A DNA stretch of 64,000 bases from an uncultured Gammaproteobacteria bacterium (GTDB lineage: Bacteria; Pseudomonadota; Gammaproteobacteria; Berkiellales; Berkiellaceae), in assembly GCA_902826485.1 (NCBI GenBank), contig CADEEZ010000004.1, positions 34,572-98,571 of the forward strand, given 5' to 3'. Below, piece after piece: positions 43,449 to 54,101 of the stretch; position 1 is the stretch's first letter, and each line of letters begins with the position of its first letter. Under the pieces are notes generated by a model, which searched no databases, had not been told where the DNA came from, and saw only the letters and a list, made by a program, of their open reading frames with translations. A program made the position numbers and the translations under genes.

Positions 43449-43958
43449 ATGAAACGATTTATTAAATTTCTTTTTTTCATCTTGCTTATATTAGGCATAA
43501 TTGGCGCTGTTGCTACCTGGCAATTCCCTTGGATCCAAGAAAGATTAGGCTTAAATACCACAGATGATAGAACATTGGCAGAAAGTGCTGCCGGATTTGC
43601 CATTAAAGAAGCGGAGCTTTGGCTGAGTCAGCAAACCACAAAACCTGTAGGAGTAAAAACTTGCCCTCGACCACCGTGTCTAGTTTGGGAAAAAGCTGCA
43701 TTACCAACTAATGTGTCTGATCCAAAAAACAGCTGGTGGCAAACTCAGGGCAGAATCTATACCCAGAAAATTCCGGGTGTATTAACTCAACCCAAATATC
43801 TCATAGAAGAATATCAATTTGTGCCAGAAGAATTAGACCCAAATGAATTAAGTAGACAACAAGGGTATTCTTATTATCGTATTATTGCAAAAGGAACCGG
43901 AAAGTCAGAAAATTCACAATCTATTTTAGAGTCAATTTATTCAGTAAAATTTAATTAA
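43449..43958 (+). CDS. PilX-like pilus assembly protein without prepilin leader
   Basis: A 169-aa protein with a single N-terminal hydrophobic helix ('FIKFLFFILLILGIIGAVAT') and then 'AESAAGFAIKEAELWL', 'PKYLIEEYQFV' and 'YYRIIAKGTGKSENSQSILE', blocks resembling PilX. Unlike PilX it has no Gly/Phe-type peptidase site and no Glu5, so it may stay as an inner-membrane anchored form. Its location between fimT-like and pilY1 matches pilX in the fimU-pilV-pilW-pilX-pilY1 cluster; pilV and pilW are missing. Confidence 0.65.
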   Translation: MKRFIKFLFFILLILGIIGAVATWQFPWIQERLGLNTTDDRTLAESAAGFAIKEAELWLSQQTTKPVGVKTCPRPPCLVWEKAALPTNVSDPKNSWWQTQGRIYTQKIPGVLTQPKYLIEEYQFVPEELDPNELSRQQGYSYYRIIAKGTGKSENSQSILESIYSVKFN

Positions 43959-44014
43959 AACTGCTAAAATTGCTCAGATGCTAAATAAACAAGGATAGGT
44001 TTTAAAACTGCGCT

Positions 44015-47000
44015 ATGAAAAAAATTATTTTTGCCACCTTTGCATTGGCCTGCCCAATAGGGACAACCTTAGCAGACACCCTTAATTTTGAATCTTCCCC
44101 CTTATTTATGGGCAGCTTTGTTGCACCGAATGCATTTATATTATTAGATGATTCTGGCTCAATGGATTGGGAAATTTTAGTCGGTCGCTATTGGGATCCT
44201 TGTGCATATGATCCTAATTTTTCAGGCTTAAGTAATCTTACGCCAACCTGTGGAACGCTGATTGATAACCAAGGAATGATGAGAACGTTTGCCAACAAAG
44301 ATTATCGCAATTTTAGTTATATTTATGCCAATAATGATAATTTATATGGTACGCATAATACCTGTGAAGCGGCCGAATATAATGCCCTAGAAAATTGTGA
44401 AATAAGCACATTATCTGACTGGCGTATGTTATCTTCTAGTCTAAATTTGATCTATTATAATCCTGCCGTGACATATTTACCTTGGCCAGGAAATTGTCAT
44501 AAAAATACACCTTGTCAAAATGCGGTGTTTTCAGCAGCGCTTTCTAACCCCATAGAAGGGAGCACCGGATATAACCTCACCAAAGATCTCAGTAAAAATG
44601 GACTCGCAAGTTATCACGTTTGGATAGACAATAAAGGGTTTGCACAGACAGATACCAGACCTTTAAGAGGCGAAAAGATTAATGTTACCAACACGCCTAA
44701 CCAAACCGTTGATTTATGGGATAGTCATTTAAAATATGTCTTTACCGAATCCAATACCATAGAAATCACACGATATGATTACGACCCCAATGATAAAGAT
44801 CTTAATCTTAAATCAGAAAAAATTGCGACCCTAACTGATTCACAAGCTTGTTACAATGTATTAGGAACCGATCTCTCTAGCACCACAGGAACCAATGGTC
44901 CAGGCTGTAAAACAATTTTAGATGCTCAACAAAATTTTGCCAATTGGTATCAATACCATCGCAAACGATCTTATGTCACCAAAAATGCCCTTGCCACATT
45001 AATTTCAAAACAACCCAACATCAGATTTGGCTTAACCACTTTAAACCAGTCTGATAAAATTTTTATTGAAATGCCCGATAAAAATACACTTAATTATCAA
45101 GAACACAACAACCAACTTCTCACACAGCTATTTCAGCTGCCTTGGTTGGCAAGTGGTACCCCGCTTAGAATGGGATTAGATCTCGTCGGGAAATATTATT
45201 CGGGTGAAATAGCTGAAAAAAATAGTCCTATTACCAGTGCCTGTCAAAAAAATATTGCTTTAATTCTTACAGATGGTTACTGGAACGATACAAGCATCAA
45301 TAATAAAATTGGCGATGTCGACAAAGATGGCATTCCTTTTACCCTGGCAGATGTAGCCAGATATTATTATTTAAAAGATTTAAGCCCTTTACCCAATTAC
45401 GTGACAACTGATGCGTTTGATACTGCCAATTGGCAGCACTTATCCACCTTTGGCATCAATTTTGGTAATACAGGCAAATTAATCGGTACCAATCAAGATG
45501 GTTGGCCTAATCCGCCCCTTCAGGAAAACAGCAATTGGGGAAATCCAAATTTTAGTTCTGCAGCAAAAATAGATGATCTTTGGCATGCGGCTTTTAACAG
45601 TAAAGGCGCTTATGCGTCGGTTTTTGACCCAAAAACCCTTGTAGAACAACTCAATAAATTTGCTTCAGCTATTGAAAATCACAACAGTGGAACAACCACC
45701 GCTATTTTGAATAAGCCTATTTTAGATGAACAAACGATGGCCTATTTTACCCGATTTAACAGCCCCAGTTGGACAGCAGACCTAACGGGTTATCGAATGA
45801 AATCGACTGGCATCGATAAGAAAGCGATGTTTCAGGCAAAAATTAATCCCGAAGCCAACCGAGTGATTCTAACTAAAGGGTGGCGCAAAACAGATAAAGG
45901 TGTCCCCTTTAGGTGGCCAGACAACGCCATTGAACTCAAAACACAAAATCTGCTTTCTGATAATACAATAGCCTTATTAGCACATGCCCCTACAGATAAT
46001 GAGGGCATGAATAATTTTGGCTTAAAGCTGATTAATTATTTAAGAGGCGAGACGTCACAAGAGCAAGCAAAGAAAGGACCCTTTAGAAACAGAACAGGGT
46101 TATTAGGCGACATTATTCATTCTCAACCCGTTTATGTTGATGCCCCAACACGTTTCTATCCTGACACGATTGCCCCAAAATCATATGAGGAGTTTAAAAA
46201 GCACTTTAATGGGCGAACCCCCATGATTTACGTAGGAGCTAATGATGGGATGTTACATGGGTTTAATGCACAAACAGGCGAAGAAAAAATTGCCTATGTG
46301 CCCGGTTTGAGTGACATTTTCTCAAAGCTACCTAATTTGAGCTCACCGAGCTATTCACATGATTATTTTGTTGATGGACCGCTGACAGAAGCAGATGCTT
46401 TTATCTCAAATGAATGGCACACTTTATTGGTGGGCACAGCAGGACAAGGAGGTAAAGGTCTATTTGCCTTAAACATCACCGATCCAGCTACTTTCTCTGA
46501 AAAAAATGCTGCCTCTGTTTTATTGTGGGAATTTACGGAGAAAGATGATCCGGGTGTGGGCTATTTATTGAATCAAGCCTATATCACCAAAGTAAGATAT
46601 CAAGGCAATGAGTATAAATGGGCGGTGATATTTGGTAATGGTTATCAAACCAGTGAAACAGCGTTATTCGTTTTATTTATCGAAATGGGGCAAGATGGCA
46701 GCTGGACGGTAGACACCGATTATCTAAAAATCCCCGTCCCAAGCAACCCCAATCAAAAAATAGCGGGCTTAAGCAGCATTTATCCTGTTGATATCAATGG
46801 CGATTTTATAACGGATTATGTCTATGCCGCCGATCTCAATGGTCACATTTGGAAATTTGACCTAACCGATCTCAATCGGACCAATTGGAAAAATAAGGTC
46901 ACGCCTTTTTTCACTGCTTCTTTTTCAACGGCAGGTGATCAACCTATTAGTGCCCCCTTAGTGGTGACGCCCCACCCTTTAGGTAAAGATAAAGGCGTGA

Positions 47001-47656
47001 TGGTTTATTTTGGTACCGGCAAATATTTAGAAGCTGGTGATACGGCAACAGAGACCGCAATGACGCAATCTTTTTACGGATTGTGGGATAAATTAGACGG
47101 CTCAGTACCCAATAAAAATGCTTTGTTAAAACAAAGCATTTTAAATGAAATTGCCAAAGATCATAAAGTCATTAGACAAGTTTCAAATTCAGCGATTAAC
47201 TGGGCTCAACATTTAGGCTGGTACCTCGACTTGTTTGTGAATGGGAGAAACAATAATCAAGGCGAAAAAATGGTTTCTAAGCCCTTAATTCATGATGGTA
47301 AAGTTTTGTTCACTACCCTTATTCCCAATCAAAATACGTGTGAATTTGGCGGAAAAACTTGGATAATGACTGTTAATGCGGAAAACGGCGGCAGTTTAAC
47401 CGATTTCACTTTTGATTTAAATGAAGATGGTCAATTTGACGAACAAGATAAAATTACCATAGACAAGCAGGGCAACAAGGCCATTCCTGCAGGGATATTA
47501 TCACCGGTGGGGATTGTGGCCACACCCGCCATTTTGTCTTCCCCTGACAGAACACAAACAACAATACTGTTAAATGGCAATACAGGTATTAGTTCTGTAT
47601 TAGAAAAAACAGGGTCGCTGGGTGTGGGTCGTAAACAAGAACATAAAATTAAATAA
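44015..47656 (+). CDS. pilY1: PilY1-like pilus tip/assembly protein
   Basis: A 1213-aa exported protein: signal peptide (1-20), a von Willebrand A-like half with MIDAS start 'LLDDSGSMDW' (45-52), and a C-terminal beta-propeller with 'PMIYVGANDGMLHGFNA', 'LLVGTAGQGGKGLFALNI' and the calcium loop 'DINGDFITDYVYAADLNG' that fits the DxNxDxxxD site of Pseudomonas PilY1. A second EF-hand-like loop 'DLNEDGQFDEQD' lies near the C-terminus. PilY1 primes pilus assembly and acts as an adhesin or surface sensor. Confidence 0.93.
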   Translation: MKKIIFATFALACPIGTTLADTLNFESSPLFMGSFVAPNAFILLDDSGSMDWEILVGRYWDPCAYDPNFSGLSNLTPTCGTLIDNQGMMRTFANKDYRNFSYIYANNDNLYGTHNTCEAAEYNALENCEISTLSDWRMLSSSLNLIYYNPAVTYLPWPGNCHKNTPCQNAVFSAALSNPIEGSTGYNLTKDLSKNGLASYHVWIDNKGFAQTDTRPLRGEKINVTNTPNQTVDLWDSHLKYVFTESNTIEITRYDYDPNDKDLNLKSEKIATLTDSQACYNVLGTDLSSTTGTNGPGCKTILDAQQNFANWYQYHRKRSYVTKNALATLISKQPNIRFGLTTLNQSDKIFIEMPDKNTLNYQEHNNQLLTQLFQLPWLASGTPLRMGLDLVGKYYSGEIAEKNSPITSACQKNIALILTDGYWNDTSINNKIGDVDKDGIPFTLADVARYYYLKDLSPLPNYVTTDAFDTANWQHLSTFGINFGNTGKLIGTNQDGWPNPPLQENSNWGNPNFSSAAKIDDLWHAAFNSKGAYASVFDPKTLVEQLNKFASAIENHNSGTTTAILNKPILDEQTMAYFTRFNSPSWTADLTGYRMKSTGIDKKAMFQAKINPEANRVILTKGWRKTDKGVPFRWPDNAIELKTQNLLSDNTIALLAHAPTDNEGMNNFGLKLINYLRGETSQEQAKKGPFRNRTGLLGDIIHSQPVYVDAPTRFYPDTIAPKSYEEFKKHFNGRTPMIYVGANDGMLHGFNAQTGEEKIAYVPGLSDIFSKLPNLSSPSYSHDYFVDGPLTEADAFISNEWHTLLVGTAGQGGKGLFALNITDPATFSEKNAASVLLWEFTEKDDPGVGYLLNQAYITKVRYQGNEYKWAVIFGNGYQTSETALFVLFIEMGQDGSWTVDTDYLKIPVPSNPNQKIAGLSSIYPVDINGDFITDYVYAADLNGHIWKFDLTDLNRTNWKNKVTPFFTASFSTAGDQPISAPLVVTPHPLGKDKGVMVYFGTGKYLEAGDTATETAMTQSFYGLWDKLDGSVPNKNALLKQSILNEIAKDHKVIRQVSNSAINWAQHLGWYLDLFVNGRNNNQGEKMVSKPLIHDGKVLFTTLIPNQNTCEFGGKTWIMTVNAENGGSLTDFTFDLNEDGQFDEQDKITIDKQGNKAIPAGILSPVGIVATPAILSSPDRTQTTILLNGNTGISSVLEKTGSLGVGRKQEHKIK

Positions 47657-47676
47657 ATGATAAACTAGAGAAAACC

Positions 47677-47994
47677 ATGAAAAAATTTATACCTGTTTTA
47701 TTTTTTATTTTACTAAGCAGTGTTAACGCATTTGCGCGTGATGTGGTTTTGGCACATAAAGCAGTGATTGAAAAAATTAACCTAGAAGATCAAACCCTTA
47801 CTATCGTAGAGGGCACTTATAAATTAGCACCCGAAACACGTGTGATCACAAAAGACGGTCAATTGGTTTCAGTGTCGACTTTACAAAAAGGGTCTGTCGT
47901 TGAATTTATTATGGACGATAAAGAACCCACTAAGAAAATTATTACACAAATCAAAATATTATCTGATGTGCCTAAAGAATTAACGAATCACTAA
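47677..47994 (+). CDS. PilY2-like small exported protein
   Basis: A 105-aa protein with a signal peptide ('FIPVLFFILLSSVNAFA') and a small beta-rich domain ('VVLAHKAVIEKINLEDQTLT', 'RVITKDGQLVSVSTLQKGSV'). Between pilY1 and pilE in Pseudomonas lies pilY2, a small fimbrial-biogenesis protein of similar size; position and architecture suggest an equivalent. The precise role is unknown. It starts 20 bp after pilY1. Confidence 0.6.
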   Translation: MKKFIPVLFFILLSSVNAFARDVVLAHKAVIEKINLEDQTLTIVEGTYKLAPETRVITKDGQLVSVSTLQKGSVVEFIMDDKEPTKKIITQIKILSDVPKELTNH

Positions 47995-48008
47995 TATTTA
48001 ACAAGAAC

Positions 48009-48056
48009 AACCCTCAGCCCTTCCGTCTTCGCTTTCAGTTACGACGTGAGGGCTGG
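48009..48056 (+). other. imperfect hairpin between pilY2-like and pilE-like genes
   Basis: CAGCCCT..CGTC pairs with GACG..AGGGCTG across a loop of about 15 bases in the 98-bp spacer. There is no U-tract, so it is not a clear terminator. It may be mRNA processing or a repeat copy. Confidence 0.35.
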
Positions 48057-48092
48057 TCCCTTGAAAGGGACAAAAAAATTCGATGTTTTGCT

Positions 48093-48476
48093 ATGAAAAA
48101 ATCTTTATATAAAATCAAAGGGGTAACCCTCATAGAGTTAATGGCGGTGATTTGTATTATTGGTATTTTAGCCGCCATCGCCTACCCAAGCTATCAAAGC
48201 CAATTATCTAAAGTTCGGCGTTCTGAAGGACAGCAATTATTATTAGTACTTGCTTCCCAGTTAGAAGATAATTATCTAAAAAATCGAGATTACAAAAATT
48301 TAGAAAATATAAATTTACCTCAAAGCGATTATTATAATTTTAATATTGCTTATGCATCAGAACAATCTTATACGCTGACAGCAACGCCTAAACAGGCACA
48401 AGTAGATGATCCGTGTGGCACCTTGTCGATTACGGATAAGCAAGTCATGGGGCCACGGGATGAATGTTGGGGATGA
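48093..48476 (+). CDS. pilE: PilE-like minor type IV pilin
   Basis: A 127-aa pilin: leader 'MKKSLYKIKG' and mature 'VTLIELMAVICIIGILAAIA' with Glu5; position +1 is Val rather than Phe. The rest, 'YPSYQSQLSKVRRSEGQQLL' and a C-terminal disulphide pair ('DDPCGTL', 'DECWG'), matches the short PilE/FimU-type minor pilins that close the pilY1 cluster. Probably co-transcribed from fimT on. Confidence 0.9.
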   Translation: MKKSLYKIKGVTLIELMAVICIIGILAAIAYPSYQSQLSKVRRSEGQQLLLVLASQLEDNYLKNRDYKNLENINLPQSDYYNFNIAYASEQSYTLTATPKQAQVDDPCGTLSITDKQVMGPRDECWG

Positions 48477-48546
48477 GAAGTAAAATTCGAATTTGTTATA
48501 CCAGATTCTGTATTGAGGTTTATTTATTAATTAAATGATTTATAAA

Positions 48547-48644
48547 CTGGCCGGCACAGAGGCCGGCCACTACGAAACCCTATTCGTTTGATAAAAATAG
48601 AAATTTGGAAAAATCTCGTAGTGGCCGGCCTCTGTTCCGGCCAG
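48547..48644. repeat. family B inverted repeat, copy 2
   Basis: 29-nt arms, CTGGCCGGCACAGAGGCCGG-CCACTACGA (48547-48575) and its complement at 48616-48644, differ at one base and enclose 40 bases. The core matches copy 1 at 29276-29351. It fills the convergent pilE-ispH spacer and could act as a bidirectional terminator. Confidence 0.88.
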
Positions 48645-48686
48645 AACATCCTTGTTAATTACTGATGTGTGCAACAATGCTTCATG

Positions 48687-49655
48687 TTAAACAGTTTGCT
48701 TCAAATTTTCTCTCGAAATATCTCTGAGCTCTTTGGGCATCGAAAACACAATATTTTCTTCTATGCCGTTCATTTCTTGGGTACTTGAAACAGACCAATT
48801 TTTTTGAATATGTTTAATTAAATCTTGAACCAATACTTCTGGCGCAGAAGCCCCTGCTGTGATTCCTAAAGTATTCACGCCTTCTAACCAGTTTGGCTCT
48901 AGCCATTCTGCGCCATCTAATAAATAGGCTTTGGTGCCAATCTGTTCTGATAATTCTTTTAAGCGATTACTGTTAGAACTGTTTTTGGAACCCACAACCA
49001 AAATAGCATCACATTGCTTCGCTAATTGTCTCACCGCATCTTGCCTGTTTTGAGTAGCATAACAAATATCATCTTTACGCGGCGCAACAATATTAGGGAA
49101 ACGTGATTTTAGGGCATCAATGATTGACTTAGTATCATCGACGGATAAGGTCGTTTGGGTAACATAAGATAAATTATCGGGATTTTTAATGATTAATTTA
49201 TTGACATCTTCTATGGTCTCAACCAAATACATACCGGCTTGTTGATTATTATACTGGCCCAACGTACCTTCTACTTCGGCATGCCCTGCGTGACCAATTA
49301 AAATGCATTCTTGGGTGCTTCTGCTTGCTCGCATCACTTCTAAATGTACTTTAGTGACTAAGGGACAAGTCGCATCTAAGACTAGCGTTAAATTACGTTG
49401 CGCTGCTTCTTGTCGCACTTGTTGAGAAATACCATGCGCGCTAAAAATAACCGTTGAATCATCCGGAATTTGATGAAGCTCATCTACAAATATCGCGCCT
49501 TTGTTTTTTAATTCACTCACCACAAATCGATTATGAACCACTTCATGACGAACATAAATGGGGGCACCAAATTTTTCTAAAGCGGCTTTAACAATATCAA
49601 TCGCCCTATCAACGCCCGCACAAAAGCCTCTTGGATTAGCGAGTATGATTTTCAT
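48687..49655 (-). CDS. ispH: 4-hydroxy-3-methylbut-2-enyl diphosphate reductase
   Basis: A 322-aa [4Fe-4S] enzyme making IPP and DMAPP in the MEP pathway. Cluster ligands: Cys12 in '[13 protein letters not shown]', Cys in '[12 protein letters not shown]' and Cys in '[14 protein letters not shown]'. The active-site Glu lies in '[10 protein letters not shown]'. Overlaps lspA by 20 bp; ileS-lspA-ispH is a usual gammaproteobacterial operon. Confidence 0.97.
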   Translation of the reverse strand: MKIILANPRGFCAGVDRAIDIVKAALEKFGAPIYVRHEVVHNRFVVSELKNKGAIFVDELHQIPDDSTVIFSAHGISQQVRQEAAQRNLTLVLDATCPLVTKVHLEVMRASRSTQECILIGHAGHAEVEGTLGQYNNQQAGMYLVETIEDVNKLIIKNPDNLSYVTQTTLSVDDTKSIIDALKSRFPNIVAPRKDDICYATQNRQDAVRQLAKQCDAILVVGSKNSSNSNRLKELSEQIGTKAYLLDGAEWLEPNWLEGVNTLGITAGASAPEVLVQDLIKHIQKNWSVSSTQEMNGIEENIVFSMPKELRDISRENLKQTV

Positions 49656-50148
49656 GTTGAACCCCTGCTTTATCGTTTTCTTTCTCTTTGTTTATGAATA
49701 AGTCTAAAATCATTAAAAAAGCCCCTATCGATATCCACACATCGGCTAAATTAAAATTGTACCAATGCCAATTGCCTATGGTGAAATCAATAAAATCAAC
49801 CACATACCCTCTAAATGCCCTATCAACTAAATTGCCGACAGCACCGCCTAATATCAACGTGACAGAGGCCTGCTTCAGTTTAGCTTGGCTAGGAATTTTA
49901 ACTAGCCAGACCATAAGGCCCATTGTGATCATCAAGCCAAATGCCAAAATAAGATAATAATACGTCTCTGTGTTGAATAAACTAAAAGAAATGCCATAGT
50001 TATACACGAGTTGTATATTTAACGTAGGAATAACCTGATGGACTACGCCATAAGCAAAATTTTCTACTGCCCATACTTTGGTTATTTGATCCAAAACAGC
50101 TAGCAGTACAACCCCTCCTAACCAGGGAATTTTCTTAAGCATATTCAC
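49636..50148 (-). CDS. lspA: lipoprotein signal peptidase
   Basis: A 170-aa inner-membrane aspartyl protease with four helices. Motifs '[10 protein letters not shown]', '[10 protein letters not shown]', '[20 protein letters not shown]' (catalytic Asp) and '[12 protein letters not shown]' (second catalytic Asp). It cleaves diacylated prolipoproteins such as Pal and the BamC-like protein. GTG 50148 has AGGAG six bases upstream and is preferred to ATG 50142. It overlaps ileS by 14 bp. Confidence 0.97.
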   Translation of the reverse strand: MNMLKKIPWLGGVVLLAVLDQITKVWAVENFAYGVVHQVIPTLNIQLVYNYGISFSLFNTETYYYLILAFGLMITMGLMVWLVKIPSQAKLKQASVTLILGGAVGNLVDRAFRGYVVDFIDFTIGNWHWYNFNLADVWISIGAFLMILDLFINKEKENDKAGVQHENHTR

Positions 50149-52960
50149 GATGTTCTCCTGCTTGGGTTGAGATATTTGTCACACAGCGATGACAGATACC
50201 GGGGTAAGCAGGGTCTTTATCCACGGTTTCTAAATGATGCCAACAACGCATGCATTTGGCTTGGGTGGTTTTCTGTACTTCTACCCGAATTTCTTGCTCT
50301 TCATGCATCACCAGATTCACGGTAGACGTAATAAAGACAAATCTCAATTCATCTTTAAGAAATTTTAGTTTAGTCAGCATTTCTGCGTTCGCAAACAAGG
50401 TGATCTCTGCTTCTAAATTACCCGCTATTGCCCCTTCTGCTCTTTTTTGTTCAATGGCTTTGTTTACGGTTTCTCTCACAGTGATTAACTCATCCCATAA
50501 TTCATCTTTTATGGGTGAATGATTGCTATTGAATCCTTCAGGGAAAGTCGCCCATTCGGATAAAAATACCGAAGAGGCACTGACGGCAGGCAAATGCTGC
50601 CAAATTTCTTCTGCGGTAAAGCTTAAGATAGGCGCTATCCATCTTACTAACGCTTGCACAAGATGGTACATAGCCGTTTGGGCTGAACGTCGTGCTAAGC
50701 TGTTTTTGGGTAAAGTATATTGTCTGTCTTTAATAATATCTAAATAAAATCCGCCTAATTCACGCACACAAAAATTATGGAGTTCATGGTAAATTTGGTG
50801 AAATTGATAACTCTCATAGGATTGAATAATATTTCTTTGTAATTCCATCCCTTTATGTACTATCCACGCATCTAACGACAATAAATTCTCAGGCAGCACA
50901 CTATGTAATTCGGGATCAAAGTCATGCAAATTAGCCAATAAAAACCGCGCGGTATTTCTCATTCGACGATAAGCATCTGCCGTACGCTTCACAATTTCTT
51001 CTGAAAATCGAACTTCATTTCGATAATCCGTTGCCGATACCCACAATCGCAAAATATCTGCGCCTATGGTTTTGACAATTTTATCCGCATAAACCACATT
51101 GCCTAAAGATTTAGACATTTTCTTGCCATCCGCATCTACTGTAAAACCATGCGTTAAAACGGTTTTATAAGGCGCTTTATTATACATCCCAACTGCCGTG
51201 GTTAAACTTGAATTAAACCAACCTCTGTGTTGATCTGAGCCTTCTAAATATAAGTCTGCTGGGCTTTGTAATTCGGTACGACGGTGCAATACCGCAAAAT
51301 GGCTTACGCCACTATCAAACCAAACATCTAAAGTATTATTAATTTTTTTATATTCTTTTGTCTGTTCTTCGGGTATCCAATCTGAAGGGGTGGAGCTATC
51401 CCAAGCATCTATGCCCATTTGCTCAATACTCAGCGCCACTTTTTCAATAATGTCATCTGTGTTGGGATGCAGCTCACCCGTTTCTTCATGCACAAAAAAG
51501 GGAATGGGCACACCCCACGTTCTTTGACGCGAAATACACCAATCTGGCCGCCCTTCTATCATGCCTTGGATGCGTTCTTTACCCCAATCTGGTACCCAAT
51601 TGACTTGTTCGATGGCAGCCAAGGTTTGTTGACGTAGATTTTTTTCATCCATGCTGATAAACCATTGCGGTGTGGCCATAAAAATCAAAGGGGTTTTATG
51701 GCGCCAGCAATGCGGAAAAGAATGTTTTATGTTTTCTGAAAACAACAAACATCCTTTTTCAGCTAACAATTCAATAATCAAGGGGTTGGCTTTTAATACT
51801 GATATGCTAGGGAATACCGGGCTATTATCTTGATAACATCCATTGCTTTTGACTGGATTCACTAACGGCAAACGATATTTTTGACCAATTTGATAATCTT
51901 CTGCGCCATGGGCAGGCGCAGTATGTACGCATCCTGTTCCTGTGTCTAAAGTCACATGCTCACCTAAAATCACGGGAACTTTTTTGTCTAAAAAAGGATG
52001 AGAAAGTTTAACGTATTCTAAGTTTTGCCCCAGGCATTCACCTAAAATACTGCCTGTTAATTTTGCTTTGTCGAGTAATGAAGTCAACAATGCTTTGGCA
52101 ACAATAATACATTGACTTGAAAAACCGGCAGGCAGTTGATCTATTTTTACTAACACATATTCATGTTCAGGATGAATGCTGACCGCTTCATTGGCCGGCA
52201 GGGTCCATGGGGTTGTTGTCCAAATCACCATCGCCACATCTGATTTATCAGGGAGGCTCGATAATTTAAATGCTTGCGCTACTTTGTCTTTATCTTGATC
52301 AACGACTTTAAACCCCACATCAATGGCAGGAGAAGTTTTATCTTGATACTCTACTTCAGCTTCTGCCAACGCTGAGCCACAATCAATACACCAATGGACC
52401 GGTTTAAATCCTGCTTTCACATGACCATTTTGATGAATTTTTGCTAAAGCTCTTACCGTATCCGCTTCATATTGATACTGCATGGTTTGATAGGGGTTTT
52501 CCCAATCGCCTAACACGCCTAACCGAATAAAAGTTTTACGTTGCGCGTCAATTTGAGTGAGCGCATATTCTCGACATTTTTGTCTAAATACCAAAGGCGT
52601 GACTTTATCTCCAGGCTTACCCACTTTTTTCTCTACATTGAGCTCAATAGGCAAACCATGACAATCCCAGCCAGGCACATAAGGCGCATCAAAGCCACTT
52701 AACGTTTTTGATTTAACAATCATGTCTTTTAATATTTTATTTAAAGCATGACCAATATGAAGCTCCCCATTTGCATAGGGTGGACCATCATGCAAAATAA
52801 ATTTAGGTGCACCATTTCGCACAGCTCGAATATTTTGATACAAATTATTTTCTTGCCATTTTATAATCCATTCAGGCTCGCGCTGGGCTAAATTCGCCTT
52901 CATCGGAAAGTCTGTACTCGGCAAATTTAAAGTATCTTTATAACGATCTTTATTGTCCAT
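50135..52960 (-). CDS. ileS: isoleucyl-tRNA synthetase
   Basis: A 941-aa class I synthetase: HIGH motif in '[20 protein letters not shown]', editing domain around '[17 protein letters not shown]' and '[16 protein letters not shown]', KMSKS in '[11 protein letters not shown]' and the C-terminal zinc finger '[12 protein letters not shown]' ... 'CHRC' typical of the bacterial type sensitive to mupirocin. First gene of ileS-lspA-ispH. Confidence 0.98.
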   Translation of the reverse strand: MDNKDRYKDTLNLPSTDFPMKANLAQREPEWIIKWQENNLYQNIRAVRNGAPKFILHDGPPYANGELHIGHALNKILKDMIVKSKTLSGFDAPYVPGWDCHGLPIELNVEKKVGKPGDKVTPLVFRQKCREYALTQIDAQRKTFIRLGVLGDWENPYQTMQYQYEADTVRALAKIHQNGHVKAGFKPVHWCIDCGSALAEAEVEYQDKTSPAIDVGFKVVDQDKDKVAQAFKLSSLPDKSDVAMVIWTTTPWTLPANEAVSIHPEHEYVLVKIDQLPAGFSSQCIIVAKALLTSLLDKAKLTGSILGECLGQNLEYVKLSHPFLDKKVPVILGEHVTLDTGTGCVHTAPAHGAEDYQIGQKYRLPLVNPVKSNGCYQDNSPVFPSISVLKANPLIIELLAEKGCLLFSENIKHSFPHCWRHKTPLIFMATPQWFISMDEKNLRQQTLAAIEQVNWVPDWGKERIQGMIEGRPDWCISRQRTWGVPIPFFVHEETGELHPNTDDIIEKVALSIEQMGIDAWDSSTPSDWIPEEQTKEYKKINNTLDVWFDSGVSHFAVLHRRTELQSPADLYLEGSDQHRGWFNSSLTTAVGMYNKAPYKTVLTHGFTVDADGKKMSKSLGNVVYADKIVKTIGADILRLWVSATDYRNEVRFSEEIVKRTADAYRRMRNTARFLLANLHDFDPELHSVLPENLLSLDAWIVHKGMELQRNIIQSYESYQFHQIYHELHNFCVRELGGFYLDIIKDRQYTLPKNSLARRSAQTAMYHLVQALVRWIAPILSFTAEEIWQHLPAVSASSVFLSEWATFPEGFNSNHSPIKDELWDELITVRETVNKAIEQKRAEGAIAGNLEAEITLFANAEMLTKLKFLKDELRFVFITSTVNLVMHEEQEIRVEVQKTTQAKCMRCWHHLETVDKDPAYPGICHRCVTNISTQAGEHREYA

Positions 52961-53001
52961 TTTTATACACTCAATATTTATTACTTATTTCAATTTTCTT
53001 T

Positions 53002-53122
53002 GTAACTACTCATACTCTATCCTCTACGTACCGCGCTTAATGCGCGGTATCCAGTGTGCATAGACGTGCAGTACGCTCTGGATGCCGCGAACAAGTCGCG
53101 GCACGTAGGGGGGAGCAGTTAC
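53002..53122. repeat. family A repeat, copy 3 (double hairpin)
   Basis: CTACGTACCGCG-CTTAATG-CGCGGTATCCAG (53024-53054) and CTGGATGCCGCG-AACAAGT-CGCGGCACGTAG (53078-53108) repeat the structure seen at 30321-30401. The outer edges GTAACT (53002-53007) and AGTTAC (53117-53122) also face each other. It occupies the ribF-ileS spacer. Confidence 0.85.
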
Positions 53123-53128
53123 ATTTTT

Positions 53129-54082
53129 TCAAACAATTAATCTTGCTTGTTTAGCGTCTTCATCTATTTGTTTTTTTAATTCGTCTATATTCTCAAATTT
53201 TTTTTCATCTCGAATTTTTTCAATAAATTCGATTTCTATTCTTTTGCCATATAATTCTAAGTTTTGATCAAATATATGCACTTCTAGAATCAATTGTTTG
53301 TCTTGATGAACCGTTGGTCGTATACCAATATTTGCCACCCCTGGATAATTCACGGGCATGTGTTCGAGTTGACACACCCGCACCGCATAAACGCCTCGTA
53401 GGGGAATAGGACAGTGCTTCAAATTAATATTCGCTGTTCTCACCCCAATCGTTCTCCCTAATTTTTTACCCGGGCTCACTTTGCCAGAGAGTCGATAGGG
53501 CCGGCCAAGCATTCTATTTGCTGTGACGAGATCACCTTTGGCTAAACTGGTTCTCAATAAAGTGCTGGATATTCTTTGGGTGTCTTCAGAAATATGGCTG
53601 TCTTCAACCGTGGGTAATAACGCGACCAATTGTTGATGTTGCCGTGCATATTGCTGAAGCGTGAATAAATCACCTGTTCGATTTTTGCCAAATTTAAAAT
53701 CCTGCCCCAAACAATATACTTTTGGGTTTAAGTTTAAGGTTAAATTATCTAAAAACGCTTCTGGGGTTAAATTCATGAGTTGCTGATTAAATTTTAAAAT
53801 AACCAAATAATCGATACCCATTTTCTCAAGTAATTTGCACGTATCATAAAATCCCATCAACCTATTCATTTGGCCTTGTGTTTGCCTTAAAAAATAATTT
53901 TTAGGCGAAGGCTCAAAAGTGACAACCACCACAGGTAAGTGCAATGCCTGCGCTTGTTGCTTTGCCATTTTAATTAATGCTTGATGACCAATATGTAACC
54001 CATCGAAGGAACCAATTAAAACAACCGACCCACTAGAACGAATTTTTTCGGGACATTTTTGCCAATGTCTAACAACTTTCAT
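53129..54082 (-). CDS. ribF: bifunctional riboflavin kinase/FAD synthetase
   Basis: A 317-aa enzyme. The N-terminal adenylyltransferase has 'LIGSFDGLHIGHQALI' and 'ISSTLLRTSLAKGDL'; the C-terminal flavokinase has 'GKVSPGKKLGRTIGVRTANI' and 'PGVANIGIRPTV'. It makes FMN and FAD. Lies 19 bp after murJ, as in many gammaproteobacteria where murJ-ribF-ileS-lspA are neighbours. Confidence 0.97.
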   Translation of the reverse strand: MKVVRHWQKCPEKIRSSGSVVLIGSFDGLHIGHQALIKMAKQQAQALHLPVVVVTFEPSPKNYFLRQTQGQMNRLMGFYDTCKLLEKMGIDYLVILKFNQQLMNLTPEAFLDNLTLNLNPKVYCLGQDFKFGKNRTGDLFTLQQYARQHQQLVALLPTVEDSHISEDTQRISSTLLRTSLAKGDLVTANRMLGRPYRLSGKVSPGKKLGRTIGVRTANINLKHCPIPLRGVYAVRVCQLEHMPVNYPGVANIGIRPTVHQDKQLILEVHIFDQNLELYGKRIEIEFIEKIRDEKKFENIDELKKQIDEDAKQARLIV

Positions 54083-54101
54083 AATTTAACTTAATTGTAT
54101 C

